From Allosaccharopolyspora coralli (lineage in GTDB: Bacteria > Actinomycetota > Actinomycetes > Mycobacteriales > Pseudonocardiaceae), in contig NZ_CP045929.1 in assembly GCF_009664835.1 (NCBI RefSeq), positions 682,001-746,000 on the forward strand: DNA of 64,000 bases, in the 5' to 3' direction. The notes below the pieces were generated by a model. It saw nothing but the letters and a program-made list of their open reading frames with translations, was not told the DNA's origin and did no database searches. How positions within the stretch are numbered: the first letter of the stretch is position 1; every line of letters begins with the position of its first letter. Below are positions 33,503 through 40,898 of this stretch, one piece after another. A program made the translations under genes and the position numbers.

Positions 33503-34471
33503 TCATGCGTTTTGTAGGGTCCGTTTGGCGAGGCGTTGTGGTGTGGGCCAGCGGACCTTGTGTACCCACCCGAGCTTTTCGAACACCCAGATCGTTCGGG
33601 CGGAGATGTCGAGTTGCCCGCGTCCGACCCCGTGACGGGCGCAGGTGGGGTCGGCGTGGTGCGAGTTGTGCCAGGATTCGCCGAAGGACACCAGGGCCAG
33701 TGGCCAGAAGTTCGCGGCTTTGTCCCGGCTTTTGAACGGCCGTTCGCCGATCATGTGACAGATGGAGTTCACCGCCCAGGTGACGTGGTGCAGCAGTCCG
33801 ACCCGGACGAGCCCGGCCCAGAACAGCCCGGTCAGCATGCCCCACCAGGACCAGCTGAGCACTCCGCCGAGCACGGCGGGCAGCAGCAGCGTCGCCGCCG
33901 TCCACACCGGGAACAGGCCGTTGATCCGGGTCAGTGTGCGGTCCTTGAGCAGATCGGGCGCGAACCGCTCGGTATTGGTCTGATTCCGGTCGAACAGCCA
34001 GCCCATGTGGGCGTGCCAGAATCCGCGGGCGACCGCGAGCGGAGTGGTGCCGTACAGCCACGGTGAATGCGGGTCGCCTTCCTTGTCTGCGTAGGCGTGG
34101 TGCCGGCGGTGGTCGGCGACCCATTGGATGATCGGGCCCTGCACGGCGAAACTGCCCGCCACGGCCAGGAACGCTCGCAGCGGGCTGTTGGCTTTGAACG
34201 CCCCGTGGGTGAAGTGGCGGTGAAAGCCCACCGTCACTCCCAGGCCGGTGAGGCAGTACAGGGACAGGGCCAGGGCGAGATCCACCCAGCCCAGGCCCCA
34301 GCCCCAGGCGACGGGCACGGCAGCAATGAGGGCCAGTAGTGGTGCCACCGTAAAGACCGCGATCACAGCGATCGCGGCCCGGGACTGCCGTTTCCCGCTG
34401 ATCGGGGGGCGGGCGGTGCCGAATCGGGATGTTCGCGAAGTATCGGCCTGGTCCACGGGTGAGGTCGTCAT
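33503..34471 (-). CDS. Acyl-CoA/acyl-lipid delta-9 fatty acid desaturase
   Basis: A 322-residue membrane di-iron desaturase. All three His boxes are present in order: GFHRHFTHG, DHRRHHAYADKEGDPHSPW and SFGESWHNSHHADPTCARHG, with four hydrophobic segments. It introduces a cis double bond into membrane fatty acids, raising fluidity. Chromosomal copies are common in actinobacteria; here it sits between mobile-element repeats and two cold-shock genes, so the segment may be a cold-adaptation cargo. The start at MTTSPVDQAD gives the usual length. Confidence 0.92.
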   Translation of the reverse strand: MTTSPVDQADTSRTSRFGTARPPISGKRQSRAAIAVIAVFTVAPLLALIAAVPVAWGWGLGWVDLALALSLYCLTGLGVTVGFHRHFTHGAFKANSPLRAFLAVAGSFAVQGPIIQWVADHRRHHAYADKEGDPHSPWLYGTTPLAVARGFWHAHMGWLFDRNQTNTERFAPDLLKDRTLTRINGLFPVWTAATLLLPAVLGGVLSWSWWGMLTGLFWAGLVRVGLLHHVTWAVNSICHMIGERPFKSRDKAANFWPLALVSFGESWHNSHHADPTCARHGVGRGQLDISARTIWVFEKLGWVHKVRWPTPQRLAKRTLQNA

Positions 34472-34888
34472 CGCCTCTCACTTCACACGTCGGTACGTAC
34501 TGTCGGAGCCCTCCGGTTGGCCGGCCCACCCTCTGCTGCCGCGGCGTCCTGCACGCCTCTGCGAGCGGGTGGCAGATGTGTGCTCACGGGTGCCCGATAC
34601 GGACCGCGCCAACCAACGAGGGGAGGTTCCTCGGAGTCTTGGGCGTGCCTGCGGGGTGTGCGACCTTTCCTGCCAGTTGCGTCGGGTAGCGCAGTGCCGA
34701 ATGCGGCTCAGCCGGCGCGCGAAGCAGGAACGAGGCGTTCAGCTGCAGCTGCAGGCCCGGCTGTGCCAGCATTGCCCCTCGTCAGGCGTACCCGGAGCAG
34801 GGATTCGGGGAAGCTGCGACATGCATCGTTGGGCACGGAGTCGGCCGCGGGCTTTCCGGTGCGGGGCTGACTGCTCAACCACTGGTAT
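34472..34888. other. 417 bp with no convincing gene
   Basis: Frames are open but lack start signals and motifs; one plus-strand frame has several Cys (VCDLSCQLRRVAQC, LCQHCPSS) without a known fold. It probably contains the desaturase promoter and degraded mobile DNA. Confidence 0.35.
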
Positions 34889-35170
34889 GTGGGTACCCGC
34901 AACGAGCACACCGTCAAACCGGGCTGCGGCGAGACGCGGTCGATGCTTCGACCGGCAGGACAGGGGCGACCGCGGCACCGCGGGCACAAACCCCAACCAC
35001 GGCAACCAGCCGCCATCGACGCAGACACCCTCGCCGTCGCTCGCGCCCGCCGCGCCCGCGGAGAATCGGTCACCACCATCGCGAACCACCTCGGCATCGG
35101 CCGCTCCACCCTCTACCGAGCCCTGGGCTCCGAAGACAAGACAGCACCAGCAGAGCCGAGCGCGTCATAG
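34889..35170 (+). pseudogene. Resolvase C-terminal HTH remnant
   Basis: The last 55 or so residues read as the DNA-binding end of a serine resolvase: GRPRHRGHKPQPRQPAAID, then VARARRARGESVTTIANHLG and IGRSTLYRALG. The catalytic domain is absent upstream in any frame. The nominal ATG is therefore unlikely to be a real start. Confidence 0.6.
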
Positions 35171-35245
35171 CTCCCGCGTCTATCCCATCGCTCGTTTGCG
35201 GCTGGTGACAGCTTCCTTACCAACACCCCCGTCACGCGGGAGCGG

Positions 35246-35614
35246 TTGCGTCGGCTGTTGGGCGAGGTCGAGGGTGCCGCCCCGGAGCAGGGTGTGGCGG
35301 CGGAGCGGTTGGCGGTGGTGCGTCAGGTCCGCGAGGGGCTGGACCTGTTCGAGGCGGATGCGTTGGTGGCCGCGCGGCAGGCGGGGCTGGACTGGGCCGA
35401 GATCGGGGCCGCGTTGGGCATGAGCGGGCAGGCCGCCGGTAAGCGGGCGCGGCAGCGCTATCAGCTCACCGATCCCCGCACCGACCGGGACACCGGTCGG
35501 CCCCGCACCCGGGGCACATACCGTCCCCGCACACCCCGCAACGCCGACGGCGACATCACCGCCAACCGACTGACCCTGCCCATCCGGCCGATCCAAGGTT
35601 CTGAGCTGCGGTGA
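35246..35614 (+). CDS. Small helix-turn-helix protein
   Basis: A 122-residue protein starting with TTG (or slightly upstream). The central part, LFEADALVAARQAGLDWAEI followed by GAALGMSGQAAGKRARQRY, is a sigma-region-4-like HTH of a type common in actinobacterial mobile elements. The C-terminal 45 residues are basic and low complexity (DRDTGRPRTRGTYRPRTPR). A DNA-binding role is likely; the target is unknown. It ends 18 bp before the TTGACA that may begin the csp promoter. Confidence 0.6.
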   Translation: MRRLLGEVEGAAPEQGVAAERLAVVRQVREGLDLFEADALVAARQAGLDWAEIGAALGMSGQAAGKRARQRYQLTDPRTDRDTGRPRTRGTYRPRTPRNADGDITANRLTLPIRPIQGSELR

Positions 35615-35639
35615 CGGCAAAACTTACATTTTTGACATA

Positions 35640-35839
35640 TCTTGCTCTGCCGCACGGTGTAGAGTGCATGGTGGTCGTTGTATTTCTGGGTTCGTGTTTT
35701 GCGCATGCTCGCAGGATGTTGATGCGGGCGAGCTTCTTTCTTTGGTTGCAGCTGGAGTGGAGTCGCCGTCTGAAGACTCGGCCCGGGCTTCCGCACGGTG
35801 TGGTTGCCCGTCATTCCCCAGCTCCCGAAGGAGACAGAC
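35640..35839 (+). promoter_or_regulatory. Long 5' leader of the first cold-shock gene
   Basis: About 180-200 nt of non-coding leader precede the csp start. Blocks such as TTTCTGGG-TCGTGTTT, GATGCGGGCG, CTTTGGTTG-AGCTGGAGT, CGGCCCGGG and CACGGTGTGG are shared in order with the leader of the second csp gene (38005-38190, opposite strand). TTGACA at 35632 is a candidate -35. Conserved long leaders in cspA-type mRNAs act as temperature-responsive structures. Confidence 0.72.
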
Positions 35840-36043
35840 ATGACCAACGGAACCGTGAAGTGGTTCAACTCGGAAAAGGGCTTCGGCTTCATCGCCCCGA
35901 ACGAGGGCGGCCCGGACGTGTTCGTGCACTACTCGGCCATTGACGCCTCCGGCTTCCGCACCCTCGAGGAGGACCAGCAGGTGGCCTACGACGTCAGCCA
36001 GGGCCCCAAGGGCCTGCAGGCCGACACCGTGCGCGCGGTCTGA
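35840..36043 (+). CDS. Cold-shock protein, CspA family
   Basis: A 67-residue single cold-shock domain. RNP1 (EKGFGFIAP) and RNP2 (VFVHYSAI) are intact, with the TVKWFN start strand. It binds single-stranded RNA and DNA and melts secondary structure. ATG at 35840 follows GAAGGAG. The paralogue at 37804-38004 differs mainly in the C-terminal half. A hairpin terminator follows at 36062-36091. Confidence 0.95.
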   Translation: MTNGTVKWFNSEKGFGFIAPNEGGPDVFVHYSAIDASGFRTLEEDQQVAYDVSQGPKGLQADTVRAV

Positions 36044-36061
36044 GACTCCGCTGAGTTTCTT

Positions 36062-36091
36062 CCCGGGCCGCACCGCGTGGTGCGGGCCGGG
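36062..36091 (+). terminator. Hairpin terminator after the first csp gene
   Basis: A 13-bp stem with one mismatch (CCCGGGCCGCACC / GGTGCGGGCCGGG) around a GCGT loop begins 18 bp after the stop. There is no U-tract, which is usual for actinobacteria. Confidence 0.6.
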
Positions 36092-36390
36092 GACGGCGGT
36101 TTCACCCCGGCATAGCTCCCGTACTCGCCACTTTGCGGTGCGGTTGAGGCAGGCCGAACCGATCTAGTCCCGCAGCACGCTCGTCGCCGTGACGACGCTG
36201 CCCGCCACTGGGCGCGCAACGAAGCGGCTGGCTGCAGCCTGCTGCAACACCAGTTCCTCTCTCTTCCGGTTGAGCCGAGCGCGTTTCCACGGGCCGGGTT
36301 CCCGGAACCCTTGTTTCTGTCTGCGGCCTGCAGCGGCAACTCTCTGCGTTGCGCCAGTCCACAGGATCCTTCGACGTGCATTGGAGCCCG
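36092..36390. other. 299 bp with no gene seen
   Basis: No supported frame. The last part contains the upstream region of the STAS-domain gene. Confidence 0.4.
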
Positions 36391-36768
36391 ATGCGGGTTA
36401 ACTACAGCCTGATCACGACCCTGCCCACAGTGTTCACAGTGGATGGTGACCTCGCCGGCGAGGGAGTCGCCCTGCTGGCGGAGCGGCTCTGGCCGCATGT
36501 GCTGACCGGACCACCGGCAACGCTCGTGGACCTGGCCCTGGCCACCACCATCGATGCCGCCGGGCTCGACCTCCTGGTCGCCGCACACGCCTACACGGCC
36601 CATCGCCGCATCCCTCTTCGCATCGTCAACGCGGCGCCCCGCGTGCTCCGCGTGCTGCATGCGGCCGGAGTGAGCGCGCTCCCGGCCCACAACCCCCGCG
36701 CTGAGTTCGCGACCACCACGGCCACGACCCCGGCACTCCAGCAGAACGCCGCGGTGGTGTCGGCTTGA
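36391..36768 (+). CDS. STAS-domain protein (anti-sigma factor antagonist-like)
   Basis: A 125-residue STAS-like domain: VFTVDGDLAGEGVALLAERL, then VDLALATTIDAAGLDLLVAA, where the SpoIIAA phosphorylatable Ser region (usually D-S-x-G) reads TTIDAAG, and RIVNAAPRVLRVLHAAGV. The Ser is replaced, so classical kinase control is uncertain. Such proteins act in partner-switching stress signalling. ATG at 36391 starts at the first strand; an upstream start at 36349 would add 14 residues. The next small gene overlaps its stop by 1 bp. Confidence 0.72.
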   Translation: MRVNYSLITTLPTVFTVDGDLAGEGVALLAERLWPHVLTGPPATLVDLALATTIDAAGLDLLVAAHAYTAHRRIPLRIVNAAPRVLRVLHAAGVSALPAHNPRAEFATTTATTPALQQNAAVVSA

Positions 36769-36944
36769 TGCGGCACTGCCGCCACGTCGCGCGGACGTTG
36801 TCCGATGATGCTTGGCAGATCACCGATGCCGAAGGCCAGCACACGGCGCGCATCGCCGGCACCGAACACGATGCGATCGCCCGCGCCCACCACCAGCTCG
36901 CCGCCTACGGCGGAGGACACGTGTCCCTCACCGACGCCGACTGA
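36768..36944 (+). CDS. Small protein, DUF2188-like
   Basis: A 58-residue frame, MRHCRHVARTLSDDAWQITD, then EGQHTARIAGTEHDAIARAH and a Gly-rich end (AAYGGGHVSLTDAD). The strand-helix-strand layout with a W near residue 16 and a terminal GGxV strand resembles small DUF2188-type proteins. Its ATG overlaps the STAS gene stop (TGATG), which supports a real co-translated gene. Function unknown. Confidence 0.55.
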   Translation: MRHCRHVARTLSDDAWQITDAEGQHTARIAGTEHDAIARAHHQLAAYGGGHVSLTDAD

Positions 36945-37025
36945 CCACCGCCCCCAACCACTGGCCGCACACGTGAAGCCCACGGGTGCGACCGAGGGCA
37001 TCAGACCTCCCGAAAGGACCTTCCT

Positions 37026-37337
37026 GTGAACCTCTCCACCTCCCTCCGCCCCGGCAACGGACCTCGGAGCGGCTCTGTACGCGCGGGCCGGCGCGGCAAG
37101 ATCACACAGGGCAAGACCCACAGCGAAGCCATGCGCTGCCTGAAACGCCGCCTCGCCGACCACGTCTGGCGCACCATGATCACCGACGAACGACGATTGG
37201 CGGCAGGCCCGGGAGGACATTCGGGGGCGTCTCTATCGTCCAGCGCGGTCGGCTCAACCCCGAACACCGACTCTTCGGACCAGTCACTTCCCGGGCCCAC
37301 CAGTGCTCACCATACCGAACCAGTCCTCACCGGTTGA
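37026..37337 (+). pseudogene. IS110-family transposase remnant
   Basis: Residues around 37098-37196 read GKTHSEAMRCLKRRLADHVW, followed by RTMITDERR. This is typical of the C-terminal end of IS110/IS116/IS902 transposases. The catalytic DEDD and Ser domains are absent, and the codons after the conserved block are low complexity. It is a decayed fragment within mobile DNA. Confidence 0.55.
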
Positions 37338-37394
37338 CAAACACAGAGGAACCCCGTTTTACGGACTCGTTGTGTGGGGCGCGTGGGGAATATC

Positions 37395-37690
37395 CAAACG
37401 AGAAGTGGCGCTTGTCCGTGACTATCACGGACAGCCACGGACTATCTGCGGTACAGCCCGTCCCGTAACCTCACTGACCAGTGTGGACGGATCGGGAGAC
37501 CAGGTCGACACGGCGTGTTTATCTGCGATAGGACGATCGCATCCGATGCGGAATCGCGTACCAAGCGCGGTGATGCCGACTCGCGGTGTCAATGGACCAG
37601 CACGTTGAACTGCACTGACAGGCCTTAGCGGGAACCAGAAGTGCCAAACAAGCGCCACTTCTGGTTCCGCTACTACTCAGACCCCCCATC
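37395..37690. repeat. Short inverted-repeat structure (MITE-like) with internal hairpin
   Basis: AGAAGTGGCGCTTGT at about 37401-37415 reappears inverted at about 37648-37662. The right end continues outward as GTTCCGCTACTACTCAGACCCC, which is repeat D's outer 20 bp in inverse orientation. Next to it TAGCGGGAACCAGAAGTG (37626-37643) pairs with CACTTCTGGTTCCGCTA (37656-37672) to form a 17-bp hairpin. It looks like debris of a Tn3-type end or a small non-autonomous element. Confidence 0.5.
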
Positions 37691-37710
37691 GGGCGCGTGT
37701 GTCGACGCAA

Positions 37711-37746
37711 AACAGCCCCTCTCCGGTGGAGAGGGGCTGTTGTTTT
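37711..37746 (-). terminator. Strong bidirectional hairpin terminator
   Basis: A perfect 14-bp stem, AACAGCCCCTCTCC / GGAGAGGGGCTGTT, with a 3-nt loop, flanked by AAAA on one side and TTTT on the other. It lies 58 bp beyond the stop of the second csp gene and should end that minus-strand transcript, and also readthrough from the left. Confidence 0.85.
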
Positions 37747-37803
37747 CCTCGCGATGTCCCCGCCGGCGCTGGGCCGGTCGAAGCACCGAAAGAAAGGGGG
37801 GGA

Positions 37804-38004
37804 TCAGACCTGGACGTTGCTGGCCTGTGCGCCCTTGGGGCTCTGGGTGACCTCGTAGGTCACCTGCTGGTTCTCAGCCAGGCTGCGAAAGCCGCTGGCG
37901 TCGATGTCCGAGTAGTGTACGAACACGTCCGGACCACCCTCGTTCGGGGCGATGAACCCGAAGCCCTTTTCCTCGTTGAACCACTTCACGGTTCCCTGTG
38001 TCAT
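37804..38004 (-). CDS. Cold-shock protein, CspA family, second copy
   Basis: A 66-residue cold-shock domain with [16 protein letters not shown] (RNP1) and [12 protein letters not shown] (RNP2), ending [16 protein letters not shown] at 38004 follows AGAGGAGG. It is inverted relative to the 35840 copy, and the genes are convergent over 1.8 kb. The leaders are homologous, so the pair arose by duplication of a unit including the leader, not the coding region alone. Confidence 0.95.
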   Translation of the reverse strand: MTQGTVKWFNEEKGFGFIAPNEGGPDVFVHYSDIDASGFRSLAENQQVTYEVTQSPKGAQASNVQV

Positions 38005-38190
38005 GCTCTGCCTCCTCTGGGAGCTGGGATGACGGGTGGCCACACCGTGTGGCAACCCGGGCCGGCGTGTTTCACAGACGACCCACTACTCCAGCTACAA
38101 CCAAAGACAGCACAGCGCGCCCGCATCAAACGTCTGAACGAGCGTGCACAAACACGAGCCCAGAAACCAACGACGGCCACCCCCTGCAAC
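38005..38190 (-). promoter_or_regulatory. Long 5' leader of the second cold-shock gene
   Basis: About 185 nt upstream of the start share ordered blocks with the leader at 35640-35839 (TTTCTGGG-TCGTGTTT, GATGCGGGCG, CTTTGGTTG-AGCTGGAGT, CACGGTGTGG). Conservation outside coding sequence suggests a structured regulatory leader. Confidence 0.72.
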
Positions 38191-38244
38191 CCCACACCCC
38201 CCTGCGTTATTCCTCCACCAGCGGCACCGCCAGTCCCGAATCCC

Positions 38245-38282
38245 GTTAACGGAGGATCCTGTTCCGCTGCTACTCAGACCCG
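38245..38282 (-). repeat. Tn3-type 38-bp inverted repeat E (right end)
   Basis: Read on the minus strand it starts CGGGTCTGAGTAGCAGCGG and continues AACAGGATCCTCCG, matching repeat D apart from about five changes and one missing base. The outer end at 38282 faces right. Confidence 0.85.
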
Positions 38283-38673
38283 ATATTGGGGCCTGTCGGC
38301 GCCGGAGACGTGGCGCCCGGTGTTGGGGTTAGAAGAACCGGGAGAAATTAAACGGTAGCGATCATCGCAGCTGGTCAAGCTGTCGCGTGTTGCTCGGCGA
38401 GGTGCTGCTCCCCTGCAGCGCGGGCAGCCGAGGAGGTATCGGCGAGACCGGTGTCTCCGCACTCGCTACACATCCAGCGATACTGCACCCACGCGGAATC
38501 ATTGCCGGTTCTGTCGCTGCGTTCGGTGTGCACGTCGACCGTGGGGTGCTCGACCATACTTCCTTCGCCTGTGTCCTCGGCTTCGAGACCGCCAGTATAG
38601 GGCGTTCACGAACGCGGCGCGGCGGTTCCGGTTCTTCCCCAGACCCCTCGGGGACCCCGCGCATGCTGGGACC

Positions 38674-38992
38674 GTGCCCAGAACCTCGACACGTCGCTGC
38701 GCGGGATGCGGGTCTCGACTACCGCGCGGGGCCGGCCCCGCGCCGGCGGGTGTGCGGCAACGCCCGCGCCTACCGGGCCCGCCGCCGGCGGGAGAACGCG
38801 CTGCTGCGGATGCTGGAAGCATTTCCGGCGGTGCTGACCACGGGCACGCCCGGTGCGGCCGGGACCGTCTGCCCGGGCTGTGGTTGGGCGATCTATCCCG
38901 GCGGCCGTCGGCTGCGCGCCGACGCCCGGCACTGCTCAGACACCTGCCGCCAGCGCGCTCACCGCGCCGCAACCCGGCCCGAACGATCATGA
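38674..38992 (+). pseudogene. Double zinc-ribbon protein, apparently frameshifted
   Basis: Frame one begins MPRTSTRRCAGCGSRLPRG with a CxxC pair. About 70 bp later the homologous sequence continues in another frame: RRVCGNARAYRARRRREN, then a second unit VCPGCGWAIYPGG and RHCSDTCRQRAHRAA. Intact relatives, as I recall them, have CxxC - YC(S/G)xxCRQRAYR units in one frame. The shift near 38740-38750 is either decay or a sequence error. DNA or RNA binding is a guess. Confidence 0.5.
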
Positions 38993-39045
38993 CGGGAAGC
39001 CGTGACAGCACCCGGGACAGAACGCGTCGCTGCTGCGCGCGATCC

Positions 39046-39282
39046 TCAGGCTGAGTCGCGTAGCTCGTGTTCGACGGCGCGGCGGATCCACGCCGACAGG
39101 GACCGGTCGTCGTCCTCGGCGGCGCGGCGCGCCCGGTCGAGCACATCCAGGGGCAGTCGCACGGGCACCGGGTCCGACAGCTGCTGGCGGCGCCGCCGGG
39201 CGGGGCCCTGCGGCTGCTGGTTCTCGGCCCTTGCGTAGAAGTCGTATTCCTGCTCGGGGGTCATCGCGGTGTTGTTGGTCAT
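39046..39282 (-). CDS. BrnA-like antitoxin (ribbon-helix-helix type)
   Basis: A 78-residue protein: MTNNTAMTPEQEYDFYARAE, a basic linker, then PVRLPLDVLDRARRAAEDDD and RSLSAWIRRAVEHELRD, a compact RHH-like DNA-binding domain. ATG at 39282 follows GGAGGG and overlaps the stop of the upstream toxin-like gene by 4 bp. Toxin first, antitoxin second and co-translated is the BrnT/BrnA order. It would neutralise the toxin and repress the operon. Confidence 0.7.
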   Translation of the reverse strand: MTNNTAMTPEQEYDFYARAENQQPQGPARRRRQQLSDPVPVRLPLDVLDRARRAAEDDDRSLSAWIRRAVEHELRDSA

Positions 39283-39602
39283 CGGTCCCTCCGGTATTGC
39301 GCGGCGAGGCCCGGAGCGGCCTCGTAACAGCCAATCGGGCGGCAGCGACGGACATCGCCGCTGCGCGCCGGTGCCAGCGGCACCATGAGCACCCGGCCGG
39401 CCACCTCGGCGACCATCAGCCAGTGCGCCGGCGGTTTGGCCGGGTAGAACAGCGGATCGGCCGCCCACACCTCGGCGACGTCGTCGACACCCAGGTGCGG
39501 GTGTTTGAACAGGTGTGCGGCCTGCGAGTCGATCTCGAACGGATCCTGTTCGTCGAGCAGATCAGGGTCGAACAGCTCCGCCTCGGATCGCTCGCCAGCC
39601 AC
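39279..39602 (-). CDS. BrnT-like toxin
   Basis: A 107-residue protein. After an acidic N-terminus come FEIDSQAAHLFKHPHLGVDD and VAEVWAADPLFYPAKPPAHW, then GRVLMVPLAPARSGDVRR and CRPIGCYEAA. The pattern of F-x-x-D...HL-KH-x-G, the central strand run and R-P-I-x-x-x-x-A follows the BrnT ribonuclease family, though catalytic Arg/His assignment is uncertain. It is translationally coupled to the RHH antitoxin. Such pairs stabilise mobile DNA. Confidence 0.6.
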   Translation of the reverse strand: MAGERSEAELFDPDLLDEQDPFEIDSQAAHLFKHPHLGVDDVAEVWAADPLFYPAKPPAHWLMVAEVAGRVLMVPLAPARSGDVRRCRPIGCYEAAPGLAAQYRRDR

Positions 39603-40100
39603 CTTCCAAGGGTACTACAGTCGAATACGCTCGACTACAAGCGACTACACGCTACTCGGTTCACTGGCGCTCCGGCGTGTCGGGAAACGGTCGTTTGCAG
39701 ACACCTTGCGTCGTCTGTCAGTTTCCGAAGTCGACTGCACGAGCGACCTGGGGTTTCGCCCGTGAGTGCAGAGGAGTTCGGACAGCCGAGCTGCTCGAAC
39801 TCGTGTGCACGGCCGTCGCTTTGGTCAGCGACCCTTCACTCGCGGAGCTTTGCCGTCCTCGATCCGCCAGTCGTCTCACGAAGGATCCTGCTGTGACACG
39901 GGCCTTGTGCCGGGTCAGCGTTGGGTGGCGAAGCCGATTCCGAGCGATGAAGGTGCCTCCGGTCGCGGTGTCGAGTCGACGGCGAGCGCCACGCATCGTC
40001 CACTATCTGTGCTGAGCCGAACCACGTGGCCGCAGACGAAGCCTCGCCGAACGTCCGAAAGGGGATCCGCCGCAGTGGTACGCCGGTCGACGGGGTGGGT
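39603..40100. other. 498 bp with no gene seen
   Basis: No frame shows motifs or coding bias. It contains the BrnT promoter region on the right of 39602 and the downstream region of the first GAF-ANTAR gene. Confidence 0.4.
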
Positions 40101-40868
40101 TCAGGCGTCGGGGCTGGTGTGCGGGGTGTGGGGTTGGGCCAGGATCGCCTCGAGTGCGTCCATGTTGGTGGTGGTGGCGATGTGGCGGGCGAGTGCGGAC
40201 AGGTGTTGGCCCTGGCCGCGGGCGTAGTCGCGCAGCAGCACGTAGGCGGTGTGTGGGGGGAGTTGGCCGTGTTCGGCCAGGGTGCCTTTGGCTTGTTCGA
40301 GCACGACGCGGTGGTGCAGGACGGCTTGGAGTTGTTCGGCCAGCAGGTCGCCGCGGTGGAGGGCGGGTTGTTGCAGCAGTCCGATGGTGGCCATGTCAGC
40401 TAGGGATTGGCCCAGTTGCAGGCTTGCCTCGTCCACCCCGTCGGGGGTGGTGTTGAGTAGGGTCAGGCTGCCGATGATCTTGCGGTGGGACCGCATCGGC
40501 ACCGCGGCGGCGGCCTGGTAGCCGGCCTGGGTGGCGTGCTCGGCGAAGGCGGGCCAGCGTTGGCCGTGGTCGGCCAGGTTCGGGATGGCGACCGTGCTGC
40601 CGGTGCGGACGCATTCCTGGCACGGCCCGGCATAGGTTTGGGCGGTGAACAGCGCCACGAGCTCGGGTGTCTCGTGTGAGGTGGCGGTGGGGTGCCAGCC
40701 GCCGCGCTGGTCGGACAGGATCACTCCGGCCGCGGCGACGTTGAGGTGCTGGCTGGCCTTCTCGGCCAGGAGACCGAGGAAGTCCAGCAGGTCGAAGTCG
40801 TCGACGAGCGTGTCGGCCAGGGACACGAAGGTGTCGGCGAGGTGCTGCTGTTCTTCGGTGCTCATCAC
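40101..40868 (-). CDS. GAF-ANTAR RNA-binding antiterminator
   Basis: A 255-residue two-domain regulator. Residues 20-165 form a GAF domain (LNVAAAGVILSDQRG, then AVPMRSHRKIIGSLTLLNT) that senses a small ligand or redox state. Residues 185-240 form an ANTAR domain (RVVLEQAKGTLAEHGQLPPH) that binds dual hexaloop RNA structures and prevents termination. It starts GTG-ATG at 40868/40865. First of three adjacent co-oriented genes of the same type, counting from the left. Confidence 0.88.
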   Translation of the reverse strand: MMSTEEQQHLADTFVSLADTLVDDFDLLDFLGLLAEKASQHLNVAAAGVILSDQRGGWHPTATSHETPELVALFTAQTYAGPCQECVRTGSTVAIPNLADHGQRWPAFAEHATQAGYQAAAAVPMRSHRKIIGSLTLLNTTPDGVDEASLQLGQSLADMATIGLLQQPALHRGDLLAEQLQAVLHHRVVLEQAKGTLAEHGQLPPHTAYVLLRDYARGQGQHLSALARHIATTTNMDALEAILAQPHTPHTSPDA

Positions 40869-40898
40869 ACGGGGGCCTTTCGCTCGTGCTCGCGCTGC

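Larger units (their letters stand above)
25731..38282. mobile_element. Putative Tn3-family composite element bracketed by repeats D and E
   Basis: Two 38-bp repeats in inverted orientation enclose 12.55 kb. At the left end is a Tn3 transposase gene reading toward repeat D, the normal arrangement. The interior holds an IS3 insertion, a parA locus, a toxin/antitoxin-like pair, repeat B, a desaturase and two csp genes. The lack of matching target duplications means the two repeats may not come from one insertion, so the bracket is tentative. Confidence 0.4.

Noticed and set aside
25726..38287. 5-bp target duplication for the D-E element
   Set aside because: The flanking 5-mers TACTC and ATATT differ, so no duplication is claimed.
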